64,000 bases of DNA, taken from the NCBI GenBank assembly GCA_014058105.1, contig JACGCM010002114.1:1240001-1304000 (forward strand), in the 5' to 3' direction. The number at the start of each line of letters is the position of its first letter. Positions within the stretch are counted from its first letter, which is position 1. The position numbers were made by a program, and so were the translations under genes. The stretch is from Kingdonia uniflora (Eukaryota; Streptophyta; Magnoliopsida; Ranunculales; Circaeasteraceae). The notes beneath the pieces are model-generated. The model was not told the DNA's origin, searched no databases, and worked only from the letters and a program-made list of their open reading frames with translations. Positions 1 to 11,926 of this stretch are shown one piece after another.

Positions 1-3000
1 GTGCTCCAACAATGAATGGAAGAAAGAAGGCATACTATCATGATCTGCCACGTCCAGCAAACTTCCAATGGAATGATTAAAACAATGGGTTGTCACTCCT
101 CAAATGCAAAGAATAAAATAAGATATGGAAAAGAAGTATAACCAAAAAGATCAAAGATTTTTTTTATATTATCCCCCCAGTATATAATCGAAATTAAAGT
201 TGCATTTCCAGAAGAAGAAGATAAAAAATGGCAAGTGTATGCTGGTGGTAGTGGTGTATGCATGTTAGGGAATTCTAATGTTGTTTACATAATGGAGATC
301 AAAATCAAAATGTTCAAAAACGTATATTCCATGAAAGATCTTCAGTCTTTGCAACTGAAGATGGAGGAACATTGAGATAGGAATCTGATCTTTGAATCGT
401 CATAAGTCCAGACTTAGGTTAGTTGATCTACTTCCTGAAGTATGTCAATGCTAAAATACACAAGTATTTTACACGTAGGGAGTATTTGCGGAGAAGAAAG
501 ATAATCAAAGACGTATGTACCTGTTATTCTATATCTTTGAAGCTTTATATCTCATCCTTTGGTTTGAGAAAGAGTTTCTTGTAAGTTAAGGATAAAAGTG
601 TAAGATGAGAGATTAGAGGACGTGGAGAAAGAGTCGATAACAAACAATGTTGTTTTATATGTATAGAAAGCCAGTACTCTCTTGATAATATCATATGGGA
701 TTGTATAATCCCATGGATGTATTAAGACTTTCATCCAGATTCATTAACCCTTTATGTTTTTTTTGTTTTTTTTTCATTCTTAAAATTTTCTTCCTAGCAT
801 TCCCATTCTTTAGCTTTTCACTCAAGTCCCTACTCTCCAACTTATTTCTCTTTAAATTTTCTTTACCTCCAAATTTCTTCCATTATTCTTTCACAAAGCT
901 AGAAGAATTGTTCAGGTCATGAGTCTGAAAACTCATTTTTTGGTAATCTTTCCTGTTCCATAATTTAATACAGCCTCAATGTGACAACATGTTTAACAAG
1001 GCTCAAGGCGAGAAAGAGTCAATTGCCAAAGGCAAACGGATAGGTGCTAAAAAATACCTTTTATTCTCGGATGTTTCAGTCATAAAGAATAGAATGCGGA
1101 AGGCACACTGATCGGTGCCTAACTTACACATTTATCAGTATAACATATCTGGTTAAAGCACATTAGAAAAGTATGATCATAAGGAGAGTGCAGTTGAGCA
1201 CGTGGTATGAGGAGTTGGGCGCCAAAGACACCCCTTTAACGGGATATAGCTTAAGAGGAGTGTTGTTGACACGCGGTACCTTTAGTCCTCAACAAAATAC
1301 CTATTTAAAGGAAGTAGACCTGTAGTATTTTACCTGATCATAGACCATATACGGATCTCACCGTCATCGGAGCCCGAAATGAGAAGAGAATCGTCACTTG
1401 AGAAGGACAAACAATTTAGTGATTTCTGATGACCACGCCAAGTCCGAAGCATTTTTCCACTAGTAACCTGAACATGAGCTTCGTCAAGTAGAAGAAATAC
1501 CAATAGAGTCGTGACTCATTAGGATTATTAACAAAATCATTCTAGTTCTGTCTTCTTGATAGTTATGTATTGGCATCTATTCCATGAAAAGATTAGATCC
1601 TATATACATGAGTGTAACTGTTGAAACCAACTTGTTTTGATGTGTTGTTTTTGGTTTCTCTCTTTGTTTGTGTGTGTGTGAAGGGGGACGAGGGAGAGGA
1701 CAAAATATAGAAGAAACAAAAAGAACAGACTTAGTTTTGAGTAGGATTTCGTGTCCAAACGCTTCTAACTCATGCTTTCATCAAGAAATAGGAAGTCTAG
1801 ATCTTGGGCTTCCTAATTTTCATTCTTTTGTATTTGATGCCCGCCGACGAAATGTACATAGCGTTTTCCTTGAACCACGTAAAACAATTGTATTGAGGTT
1901 GTGCTTTTCTGCGTGTGAGTATACAAGGCTTAGGTTAACTAGTTGCACACCCCTATCCTCTTACAGAAAGGATGTGTAAGTGTGTGGATGTGGTGCGTGT
2001 GTGTGTGTGTGGGGGGGGGAGTGGGGGAGTTTTGCGCTCCCCCGGAGTACAGGATCCGGAGACTCTCGACTCTCCATACAAATGTGCAGTATGTAGACTA
2101 AGAGCATATAAACTATTTGACTTGTAACGTATTCTTAGTTCTATTCATGAATGAAGAGCTAGACTGAGGGGAGTATAAAGTACTTAATTACCTCCCATAC
2201 GTAAACATTTCCAGAAGGTGCTCCACCAGCAAGATATATAGCGTCTTTTGTGCAGGAAAGTGGCACAATAGCTTCTATCGGGTAACTTCGTATAGGTACT
2301 TGAGGCTGAATTATGAAATAGAATGCAAATTAGTCTGATACTTGTTGGAAAAAGGACCTAAAGAGGCCTTATCGAGAGAAAAACATGTCAAAAGAACTAA
2401 TTAAATATCATCCATTTATTTTTGTTAGCGAACACAGGGCATCATAGATCATTCAAAAAGTAAACTACACATGCAAAACTTCAAAGAATAGTAGATCAAT
2501 ACTCTACCCAGAGGCAGCAAGTTTGCCAACGTCTAACAAGTATCAAAATGGCTAAACCAAAAAAACAAAAACAAAAAAATAGAGCAAAATCCTTTCTTTT
2601 ATTAGTTTCCATTAAAAGCAACCAGAGGGATTCAAAGATCATTCAAAAACCAAATTACATACACTAATCATTCAAAAAGGGGTTAATCAAAATGCTTGTA
2701 ATGCTCAACCAATTCCATACTCAACATTATTAACTTCCAATCACAAGAAACCCAAAAAGAAACCAAATTTCTTTCAATTTCTCTCTAATTTATGCTCTCT
2801 ATTTGGTTCGCCCTCATAACCTAGCTGCACAATGTCTTCCAAATGGGAATTCACAAACTTTTCTCATCATACAACTTGAATATTACAGTGACCAATTACC
2901 ATTATTCGCCCCAGAAAACATCACATTCCAAAGTTAACAGGGTTTACAAAGCAAAGCAGGGCATTGATAACTATGCTCCTTCAATATATTATGCCAATTT

Positions 3001-3361
3001 TTTTTGAAAGATACATGGCATAAACAATCAAACAAAACAAAAAACCCATTTGCATAACTCAATCATAAAATGCAAATTATCTCCTAACAAAGTAGTTTTA
3101 CAAGCACAAAATCAAAAAGAAAGAAAAAGAAAAAGTAGGGATGATCACCTTGTTAAGAGGCCAGATGAAGACTGCCCCACCACCAAAGGAACCATGTTTA
3201 TGAACTTGTGAAGCAACAATGAAATGGTCTCCAAGGAGGATAAGACCATGAGGAGGAGAAGCACAAGTGGGTATATGAAGCAGTTGTTCCCCTTTCTCCA
3301 TATCCCATATTGTTATCCCTGCACCTAAACTCTTGTCACCACACACCACCAATGCCTCCAT
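1..3361 (-). CDS. RID3: RID3/WDR18-like WD40 protein gene, 5' four exons (partial)
   Basis: Minus-strand gene leaving the window at base 1. Four exons join in frame: 3149-3361 (71 codons from ATG), 2192-2305 (38 codons), 1334-1467 (44 codons plus 2 bases) and 1-61 (partial). Every junction has GT/AG borders. The start MEALVVCGDKS, followed by GITIWDMEKGEQLLHIPTC and CASPPHGL, matches my memory of the plant RID3/WDR18 N-terminus. WD-type ends VYVWE and IRIWSM close two blades. The family is a WD40 scaffold linked to ribosome biogenesis and, in Arabidopsis, adventitious root and shoot formation. The ATG at 3361-3359 is chosen because the next upstream in-frame codon is GTG. No stop or frameshift is seen, so the visible part looks functional. 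Introns are 843, 724 and 1272 bp and hold nothing recognisable apart from GT-rich runs near 1660-2015. Confidence 0.85.
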
Positions 3362-3560
3362 CACTCACCACCACCACCACCAACACCAACTCTCTCTCTT
3401 AGCTGTTAGCTCCATGACTTCACTTGCAAGAGTCCAAATTAAACAACAACAATGTGACACTTGTTTATCAACAAAGTTGGGCTTACACCTGTTGTATAAT
3501 AATAACGGACACATAAAGGACGGGTTAGGTGAGTCGCTTTTTTTAAGGGCATCTCTTATA
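3362..3560. promoter_or_regulatory. Short divergent intergenic region between RID3-like gene and family A copy 1
   Basis: About 200 bp separates the RID3-like ATG (minus) from a plus-strand TATA-like sequence (TTATATACAC near 3556), after which family A sequence begins. The spacing would fit a shared bidirectional promoter. An open frame on the minus strand here (3365-3688) is antisense UTR sequence encoding a histidine/tryptophan-type low-complexity run and is not considered a gene. Promoter function is inferred. Confidence 0.35.
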
Positions 3561-3959
3561 TACACACCTTCAGAAGGAGTCCTTGATTTCAAAACCCTAG
3601 AGATTGTGTTTGGAGTGAAAGTCGAGATGATGAGGGAAATCCTTCGAGTGAGTTTCACAAGAGCTTGGAGAGCTCCAACAGGTATCAACCCAATCTCATC
3701 ATTTTAGGTTACAATGATTCTATGTTTTAGCAGATAAAACCACTATTTTTGTAGTAAAATTACATTAAAACATGAAATTAGACGTTAACAAGGGCGATCG
3801 ATGGGTAATTGTGTCTTGTTTTTGGGGATTCTTGGTTATATTTACTAATTCTGATGATGCATGGTGTTGTTTTGCAGGAATATATCGGCATAATAATTAA
3901 TTCTCTCAAGTATATATATTTTTGTTTTGTTAACTTGGTTATGCATAATAATCAATCAC
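3550..3959 (+). repeat. Family A copy 1: 5' exon/intron segment of a duplicated, unrecognised gene
   Basis: The segment has a TATA-like start, an exon-like stretch ending GCTCCAACAG|GT near 3680, an intron-like stretch, then TTTGCAG| followed by an exon-like GAATATATCGGCATAATAATTAATTC. The same blocks, in the same order, recur at 13.25-13.7 and 15.88-16.2 kb, with a fragment at 14.34-14.45 kb. The gypsy element beginning at about 3960 cuts it off. No conserved open frame runs through the copies, so they may be 5'UTR exons. Host gene unknown. Confidence 0.5.
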
Positions 3960-3967
3960 ATGAAGAG

Positions 3968-4740
3968 AAGGTGGAGTGTACCACTTTTCACATGAATAAC
4001 GAGGCCTGGAACTGGTGGGAGAACTGGTGGGAGATGACTGAGAGGAATCACGGGTTAACACCACCGATGACTTGGGCAGAGTTCAAGGTCAAGTTCTTTG
4101 TGTAGTACTTTCCACAAAGCTTTTGACATCAGATGACAACCGAGTTCTATCAGCTGACTCAGGAGAAGTTGACAGTATCACAGTATGAGGCACGTTTTAC
4201 GGAGTTGTCTCATTATGTTCTAGCAGTTGTAGTTGATGAGGAGTCTAAGGCTGCGAAGTTCATGGAAGGTCTTCTTCCGCCTATTCGGACTAGATGCATA
4301 TGTTTTATTGGGTAAACTTATGCGCAGTTGGTTTCACGATCTCAGGAGTTTGAGCAAGATTATCAGTGTAATATCAAGCTGAAGGAGTATAAACGGTCAA
4401 ATAAGAAGGAAGAGGGTGATTCGGCTGCTAGACAGGGTCACCAGGATGCTCAGGGGCAGAACAGGAAGCGTCAGAGGGATGATAGATCTTTGGATACAAG
4501 GGCAATTGTTCCAGCTCAGGGGGCTCGTATTCCAGGTCCTTCTTTTTCTTGCGGAGAGCATGACCATCTTGCTAGGCGTTGTCCTCGTAGGGAGGGGTAG
4601 CTGCTTCAGCAGGGATCTCATGAGAATGGTCAGGGACATCGTTCGCAGGGTCAGACAACATTACCAGGGCCAGGCTCCACGTCAGCAGGGTCAGCAAGGT
4701 CAGAGTCAGGCTCAGCATCATCAGAGACAGACTCAGTAAC
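3968..4740 (+). pseudogene. gag: gypsy gag remnant
   Basis: The capsid-like region is readable across frames: MTWAEFKVKFF, then YFP, then EFYQLTQEKLTVSQYEARF and KAAKFMEGLLPPIRTR, which is the Retrotrans_gag pattern. In-frame stops occur at about 4103 and 4313. A zinc-knuckle-like SCGEHDHLARRC lies near 4548-4583, but its first cysteine is replaced by serine, so the CCHC box is broken. After 4600 the reading continues as Q/G-rich low complexity, typical of the gag C-terminus in this group. Non-functional. Confidence 0.8.
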
Positions 4741-4799
4741 ATCGAGGTCAGGCTCAGGCTCAGGGTAGAGTGTTTGCAGTCCAGCTTGATCAGAGTGGA

Positions 4800-5260
4800 G
4801 ACAAAGCGGTGGTGGAAGGTACTTTATTAGTATTCCATACTCCTCTTAGAGTCTTATTTGATATTGGTGCATTACATTCTTTTATTTCATACATCAGCAT
4901 GTGTTCCTTAGGTTTAGAGCCTGATACTTTAGAGACTTAGTTGTCTGTGACTACTCCTTTGGGTAGTTCGACTTCGCTTAATCGCGTTTGTATGGAGTGT
5001 CCGGTTGAAGTTTGTGATTTTGTTTTACCTGCGGATTTGATTGTTTTACCTATTGAAGAGTTTGACGTAATCCTCAGTATGGATTGGTTGTCTACCCACC
5101 ATGCCAAAGTTGATTGTTTTGATCAATCGGTTACTTTCTGTAGACCAGACTAGGAGCAGTTTGAGTTTAAGGGTTCGGGTACAACAAATCTGCTTTGTTC
5201 GATGTTAGCATTTCTCTAGACTGAGCCGGTTGAGATGTTTGTCGAGCAACTTCAGTAATC
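4800..5260 (+). pseudogene. gypsy aspartic protease remnant
   Basis: The retropepsin-like region reads ALFDIGALHSFIS, where the usual active site is D-S/T-G-A. Here the second residue is Ile, so catalysis would be lost. Downstream DVILSMDWLSTHHAKVDC is the conserved 'DVILGMDWL' block of plant gypsy protease. Stop codons interrupt it at about 4940 and 5151. The frame then runs toward the RT linker with a further break before 5297. Confidence 0.8.
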
Positions 5261-5296
5261 TCCGAGTTTTAGGATGTATTCCAAGAGATACCGGGA

Positions 5297-6150
5297 TTGT
5301 TGCCGAGGAGAGATGCTGACTTTGATATCGACTTAGTGCCTGGGACGGAACCTATTTATCATGCAGCGTATCGTATGGCTCCTGTTGAGCTGAAAGAGCT
5401 CAAGGACCAGGTTCAAGATTTATCTCAACAGGGTTTTATTCGTCCAAGTGTTTTGCCTTGGGGTGCACCTGTACTTTTTGTGAAGAAGAAGGATGGTTCG
5501 ATACGGTTGTGTATTGATTATCGGCAGTTGAACAAGGTGACGATCAAGAATAGGTATCCAATGCCTATGATTGACAACCTGTTTGACTAGTTGAGAGGAG
5601 TCCAGTATTTCTCCAAGATTGATCTAAGGTTTGGTTATCACCAACTTAGAGTCAAGGATGAAGACATTCCCAAGACCGCTTTTCGGACAAATATGGCTAC
5701 TATGAGTTTGTAGTTATGCCGTTCGGATTGATTAACCCCCCTGTCGTGTTTATGGATTTGATGAACCGGGTTTTCAAGCCATTTTTGGACCAATTTGTCG
5801 TTGTTTTTGTGGACGACATTCTAATCTATTCGCGGTCGAAGGAGGAGCATGCAGAGTATTTGCGGATTGTCTTGCAGACACTTAGAGCGCATACGCTTTA
5901 TGCTAAGCTCGAAAAGTGTAATTTATGGCGGGAAGAGGTCAAGTTCTTGGGTCATGTTGTGTCACGAGATGGTGCAGCCGTAGATCCTTCGAAGGTTGAG
6001 GCTGTGTTAGACTGGCAGATGCCTATTACTGTTATTGAGATTCAAAGTTTTCTTGGTCTAGCGGGTTACTATCGCAGGTTTATAAAGGACTTTTCACGGA
6101 TTTCTGCACCATTGACTCGTTTGACTAGGAAGGAGGTCAAGTTTGTCTAG
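5297..6150 (+). pseudogene. gypsy reverse transcriptase remnant
   Basis: RT motifs are clear: [14 protein letters not shown], then [54 protein letters not shown] and [13 protein letters not shown] (catalytic VDD intact near 5808-5820). [10 protein letters not shown] and [13 protein letters not shown] follow. A TAG stop replaces the Q of 'FDQL' at 5588, and a frameshift lies between FRT (about 5690) and MPFGL (5716). A TAG at 6148 separates it from RNase H. All of these are point lesions in an otherwise full-length domain. Confidence 0.9.
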
Positions 6151-6159
6151 GATGATAAA

Positions 6160-6640
6160 TGTGAGCATGCGTTCACAGAGTTGAAGACTAGGCTTACTAT
6201 GGCACCAGTTCTTACTCTTCCTTCCGAGGGAGAAAAGTTTGTGGTTTATACCGATGCTTCATTGGGTGGTCTGGGAGGTGTGTTGATGCAGAATGAGAAG
6301 GTGGTCGCTTACGCTTCTCAGCTGCTTAAGATTCATGAGAAGAATTATCCGACACATGATCTGGAGTTAACCGCGATTGTTTATGTTTTGAAGATTTGGA
6401 GACACTATCTTTATGGAAAGAAATTCCAGCTTTTCTCAGATCATAAGAGCTTAAAATATCTGTTTACGCAGTCAGAGTTGAACATGAGACAACGCCGATG
6501 GATGGAGTTCTTGAAGGACTATGAGTACGATTTGTACTATCACCAGGGTAAAGCCAATGTTGTGGCCGATGCCTTAAGTCGCAAACCACGTGGCATTATG
6601 GCACGTATGATGGTTAGAGAGTGGAAGATGCTTGAGACGC
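6160..6640 (+). pseudogene. gypsy RNase H domain remnant
   Basis: Contains [18 protein letters not shown] (first catalytic Asp), then [39 protein letters not shown] (catalytic Glu) and [11 protein letters not shown] (catalytic Asp). [13 protein letters not shown] follows near 6550-6585. This is the canonical order of Ty3/gypsy RNase H. The frame stays open to 6873 but becomes unlike the integrase linker after about 6640, suggesting frameshifts. Confidence 0.9.
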
Positions 6641-6879
6641 TATTTGAGTTTGGGTTGCAATTTGGTTATGAGTCCTCAGATTACTTTTTGTTTAGTATTG
6701 TTGTTCAACCTTCATTGATTAGTCGGATTGTTCAGGCTCAGAGGCTCAGCAGCAGGATGCTAAGTTGCAGTCCTGGAGCGGCGCAGATAGTAGTTTTCCA
6801 GATTGGGTTGTTGGTTCAGACGGTAGTATTCGTTTTCGTGGCCGGTTGTGTCTTCCAGACGTGGCAGAGTTGAAATGTG

Positions 6880-7700
6880 AAGTTTTGGACGAGGCGCATC
6901 GTACTAGATTTACTGTTCATCCTGGGGTAATATGAAGCGCGAGATAACTGATTATGTTTCTAGGTGTTTGACTTGTCAGCAGGTGAAGGCATAGCATCAA
7001 AGCCTGCTGGGCCGTTTTAACCTTTACCTATTGCAGAGTGGAAATGGGAACATATTTCTATGGATTTCGTTAGCAGGTTACCCAAGGCTCGGAGTGGTTT
7101 TGATTCTATTTGGGTAATTGTCGATCGGTTGACTAAATCTGCACATTTCCTTCCCGTTCGCACTACTGCATTTATGGATAGCTTGTCGAAGTTGTACATC
7201 AGCGAGGTGGTGAAGTTACACGGGGTACCGGTATCCATCGTTTTTGATCGAGATGTCAGATTCACAGGGAGGTTCTGGAAGAGTTTCATGAAGCTTTGGG
7301 CACGTCTTTAGATTACAATACCGCATTTTATCTACAGATATATATGGACAGACTAGATATATATGGACAGACTGAGAGAGTTAACCAGATCAATATGGAC
7401 ATGTTACGAGCTTGCGTGATGGATTTTAAAGGGAGCTGGGTTGATCATTTACCTTTGATAGAGTTCGCTTACAACAATAGTTTCTAGTCGAGTATTGGTG
7501 TGACACCATTTGAGGTGTTATATGGTCGACCGTGTCGTTCTCCCACGTGCTGGGCAGAGGTTGGGGAGAGGAGTTTGCTTGGGCCAGAGATAGTTGAGCT
7601 GACAATATTAGAGTTATTCGTGACCGGTTGCATACAACACAGAGCTGACACAGAGCTATGCAGACAATCGTCGAAGGCCGTTGGAGTTCGCGGTCGGAGA
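6880..7700 (+). pseudogene. gypsy integrase remnant
   Basis: The HHCC region is partly readable (the HPG of 'VHPG' near 6914-6924, and RCLTCQQVKA near 6960-6990). The catalytic core follows: WEHISMDFVSRLPK (first Asp), then GVPVSIVFDRDVRFTGRFWKSF (second Asp), and after a frameshifted repeat, ERVNQINMDMLRACVMDF with the catalytic Glu. A short direct duplication of about 20 bp (ATATATGGACAGACT twice, 7339-7373) has replaced the 'STAYHPQTDGQ' block. Several stops are present. Confidence 0.85.
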
Positions 7701-8110
7701 TCATGTTTTTTTGAAGGTTTCACCTTCGAAAGGGGTGATGCGCTTTGGCAAGAAGGGTAAGTTGGCACCTAGGTTTGTTGGGCCGTTTCAGATCTTGAGC
7801 AGGGTTGGGGCAGTCGCTTATCGCTTAGCATTACCGCCACAGATGGACCGGGTCCATAATGTTTTTTACGTATCGATGTTGCGTAAGTACGAGAGAGATT
7901 CGTCCCATGTGATTGATTGGCAGCCGCTGAAGATTAGAGAGGATGTTTCGTATGAGGAGCAACCTGTATCGATTTTGGATCGTAAGGATCAGGTGCTTCG
8001 GACTAAAACCATTTCGTTGGTTAAGGTTTAGTGGTGTAATCACGGTAGTGATGAGGCTTTATGGGAGCGCGAAGAGGATATCTGCGAGTGTTATTTATTT
8101 TCGAGGACGG
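7681..8110 (+). pseudogene. gypsy integrase C-terminus with chromodomain-like tail
   Basis: FRGKLAPRF-type sequence (KGKLAPRFVGPFQILSRVG) and LPPQMDRVHNVFYVSMLRKY form the GPY/F module. It is followed by SILDRKDQVLRTKTISLVKV, a stop, and then SDEALWEREEDI in another frame. That last part matches the chromodomain tail of Tekay/Del elements ('WEREEDM'). In chromoviruses this tail targets integration to heterochromatin. Here it is broken by the stop at 8029. Confidence 0.8.
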
Positions 8111-10633
8111 TATTTCTTTTTAGGAGGGTAGAATGTAGTGCCCCGTTATTTATTTTCCTTGTTTATTCGTTTTCAGATGCTATTTATTAGCTTGTACTTG
8201 GTGGTAGTACACTATAATATTCTTTGTTTTTTTTTTGTTGAGTTTGAGTTGTAAACCCATTCAAACCCACCACCGTAACTCCCCCAAATTCTCCTCCCTA
8301 TTCTCCTCCTTCCACGACAATCTCCTCCTTTTTCTTCTCCCTAAAACCCTCAACTTCTCTCTAAATGACTAGCCGTCAGAAAGAACTATACTTCATATCC
8401 CCATATTTCAATTTTAATCCCAGAAATCAGATTTTGAGTGCTTAGAGAAACAGTAAATTTCTTATACTAGATTGGAGAATTACAAATCCTTTCAGCATCA
8501 ACATTTAACCTTGGAGCAAGAGGTTCTAGGAGATTAGTATGAGAAGGGAAGTGTTGGAATTTAGGAGTTAATCTCTATCCTCCACTACTCGTTCCCAATT
8601 TGTTAAATAAGGCAAGTACCATTACTATTAGTCACTGAGTGATTACTGTGATTTTTTTTAGAATTCGTGATATGGAGGAAGACCTCTTATATGTAGGAAC
8701 TATAGGTTGTATTTAGAAGGTTTTGATTTGTGCGTATTATGTTAGCCATGATTAGTTATTTGCTATGAATTAGTATCGTTAAGAATAATCTCGATCATGT
8801 TCGATTTAATGCTTATGTAGGATTTAGTGATAACGTGAGTAAATCAGATATAATGCATATAATGCAGCCCATGTTTATAGTAGTTGCTGTTTAAGAAGGC
8901 CAAGCTTATCATGGCTGGTTTATGTTTTGATTATTAATGGATTCCTTTTTGAATTAAAACAAAAGCATGCTTATTAATTTGCATTACCAGAGTATAATTA
9001 TTCCATTATTCCAGGCCCTATAGTTCCAAATTAGTGTTTAGCCTAATGAAGAATGACCTAGCAATCATTATTGGCATAGTAGTCAGACCATCTATTATTT
9101 AGTAAACTACCTAGATTAAGTAAATGTCCATTTTGAGTTGATACACAAAAATTCTTACATGTGAACATTATGTGAGAAACAAATGACAGGTTACCGTGTA
9201 GTTATCGTCATGTTAGAAGTTCCTTTAACTTAGAGACTACTAAACATGGGAACCATTGAACAATTAATACATCATGGTAAGTATGGTGACATTCCATTTA
9301 TACATATTAAAATGGCTTGGTCATTTAACATTTTATGGCTTAACTTAGCTACGATTATAGGACTTCAAGTGATATAGCCTCTATTAACTTAAGGTAGAAA
9401 GATCATTGGTAGTCAGAGTATAAAATCATCGACAGAGTCCCCACTCCTATACTTGTGAGGGTAGAAAGGTCTTGAGCATAAGATCACCAATCATATGATA
9501 GTCTTATTGCCTATAGGGCAAGGACAAATAGGTCATTTTGATTGAGTGCTAGTCTCTTAAATCATTCCTGTATAGGAGAACTTAGAGTTGTGTACACAGT
9601 AGGGCTATGCTGTCAGGGTCATTGGGTTCGATTCCCTAAACAAAAGATTCGGTAACTGTTTATCAGTGTTCCAGGGTTGCAAGCCCCTAAAACTCTTCGC
9701 CAATTACATATCGGCTTTGATATTCTTTGTGAATACTCCCCGTGGGCATAGATCCCTAAAAGTGAAAATAAATCAGGCTTTAGACCTGTAGGTTGAAACT
9801 CCTTAACCACCTTGATCCGGTGATTTCCCCCGCTAATTTCTGGCTCACTATAAAGGAATCCGCCAATCCCTGGCTCGATAATAAGGGATACGCTTCTATT
9901 GAGGACAGAAGGGTGCGAGAGTATGGTCCCACTGAATTAAAAGTGACCATGTGTACATCATTTGTTAGTTATCTCCCACATCTAATAGCACTCAATAAAT
10001 ACTTATAATATCGGTTGGTGCCCACTTAAAACAACATTAATAATTGAACCTCATCTTCTTAGTAAATATTGTATCATTTATACATATAGGTAGAATATTA
10101 TATCACATTAGTATCTCTTTATTATCTCGGTCTGTCATGTTCAGTGACCGGTAATAATTGTGCTTGCTGACGCCTTGTGCGCTATATTTTTCACACGAGG
10201 CCGAGCACGGTAAGATTTTATTTAGTAAGGCTTGGGTGATTATTTTAGGATTCTTTGGAGTTCTATTGCTTTGTCGTAGGGTATTTATGATATTTTATTT
10301 TAGATTTCATTGTCGTAGTCTATTTCTCGTTTGAGATATTTTGACTACAGTCCCACCTACAAACTGAATATTTACCTTTAGTCCCCAAGTTGTTTAAATA
10401 TTCAGTTTTAGTCCCCAAATTGCCTCTGACCACAGGTCAACCTCCGTTGAACTCAAATTTTGACATGAACTGACTAACTACCGTCACACGAGTTGCACGT
10501 GATTTCCTCTAACAGGTAAACAAGTTGTCTTCCGGTCATCTCTTCACCAAAATTCTGTCTAACCAAAAAATTATTCTTGGAGGGAAAATTTGGGAAATTT
10601 TGAATCTCTTCCATTATTCGATTAATATATCGA

Positions 10634-10744
10634 CATATACATAAATCGTAGTTTTGCAATGTATCGAATCATATTTTAATTTTTTTTGACATATACATAA
10701 ATCGTAGTTTTGCAATGTATCGAATCATATTTTAATTTTTTTTG
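10634..10744. repeat. Tandem duplication of about 56 bp
   Basis: A unit beginning GACATATACATAAATCGTAG and ending in a T-run occurs twice back to back, with nearly no mismatch. It lies just inside the left TIR of the Pack-MULE. Near-identity indicates a recent slippage or unequal-exchange event. Confidence 0.8.
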
Positions 10745-10844
10745 GTAATAAGCTATGCTTAACAGAAAAATCAATGTATCAACATACCAGATGTTTTTCT
10801 CCTTAATTCGGCCACAGTTGACAGAGTTGTTGCTTCCATAAAAT

Positions 10845-11375
10845 GTGATGACTGAAAGACCCTAATTTGCATTCGTTTTTTTTTTAAAACCAACTCCAAA
10901 ATTTCCAGGCAGATTTTACTGAGAGCTTTCCGTCCTTAGACATAGCCCATAAAGCCATATTATCATAATCAGCAAGAAATAATTTGTTTTGTATAATATT
11001 TTTCCATCTATCAGGTATCTCCTTCAACTTTGTAACAAGATCCATCATCATAAGCCAATGAAGATAAACACTTCCCAAAGACTCCTTCAGGCCAACTGTT
11101 TGTAACAAGATCAAGAAAAGTGTCAAGAAGTACCACATTGTAAACCTCCTCCTTTATAGAAATCAGCAAAGGGGCATGGTCAGAGCATACTTGTATTGCT
11201 CTCTGCTACAAATCATGGATGCTCAGAGCATCACAAACATGGTAAATTTCTAGAATAAACATCGTAAATTACATCAAATATCAAGCATAGCTTTAGTTTA
11301 TGGGAATCTCGCATATCATGAGATCGTGGTTAGAAATCCATACGCGAATTAGGGTCTTTCAATCGTCACATTCTT
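10845..11375 (-). repeat. Inner segment bounded by inverted repeats, with LINE-like coding fragment
   Basis: The ends carry an inverted repeat: GACTGAAAGACCCTAATTTGC (near 10849-10869) matches the reverse complement of sequence near 11345-11370 (AATTAGGGTCTTTCAATCGTC). Between them, minus strand 10884-11138 encodes LADYDNMALWAMSKDGKLS VKSAW-type sequence, like the segment downstream of RT in plant LINEs or related zf-RVT proteins. It appears to interrupt the PS1-like fragment inside the MULE. Whether it is an independent transposon or a second capture is not resolved. Confidence 0.45.
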
Positions 11376-11926
11376 CCACTTTTCTCTGATTTCCCTTCAA
11401 CTATATAATTAGGGGTGAAGTTCTCCTTGTCTGGAGTAAAAATCTCTTCTTCCGTACTACCATTTCTTACTGATATCACTCTAAGCGAAAAATTTAGGGT
11501 AAAACTCTCATTGTCTAATGCCTCTTCCTCCTTTCTTGAAACTAGGATTAGAATCTTCGAAACAACGTCATTTTCAATCTCCTCTGGGTTTCCAGCCCCA
11601 TCTCCTTTACTTCTACCTGTTTGAACCTTAATTACGCTAGCAGATTTTCCACGTCTAGACCAAATGCTTGGTCCATCTGACTTCTTCTCTGATCTTATCG
11701 GTGGGCTCTCTAGATCTTCACTTTCAGATAACGCATATATGGAAAAGTTCTCAACTGGGTTTTGTTGATTTCCAAATGGAACTCTCTCAGCACAAAACAA
11801 TGAAGAGCTCCCAGATTCAGATGCAATATGTACCACACTCCGGGTTTCTTTTTCTCTGAGCAATTGAGGATCGGAATAAACATTATCTTCTCCATCAATG
11901 AATGAAATATTCATGCTCTCAGGCAT
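11366..11926 (-). pseudogene. Captured gene fragment, FHA-domain protein PS1-like linker region
   Basis: A 186-residue minus-strand open frame rich in Ser/Glu, containing SIWSRRGKSASVIKVQTGRS and EEEIFTPDKENFTPN. From memory these resemble the linker of plant FHA-domain protein PS1 (PARALLEL SPINDLE 1), between its FHA and PIN-like parts. No FHA or PIN domain is included, so it cannot act as PS1. It stops abruptly at 11366, where an inverted-repeat-bounded segment (10845-11375) starts. The open frame has no internal stop, so recent capture or selection is possible. The family call is moderate. Confidence 0.55.

Noticed and set aside
1660..2015. GT-rich runs and a 103-codon frame in RID3 intron 2
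   Set aside because: The frame is a low-complexity intron product. The runs are simple repeats without further structure.
3365..3688. 107-codon minus-strand frame upstream of the RID3-like gene
   Set aside because: It overlaps the divergent region, encodes a Trp/His run from a CCA repeat, and has no sign of conservation.
9619..10008. Short frames inside the gypsy LTR
   Set aside because: LTR sequence, no homologue recognised. The openness is not beyond chance.
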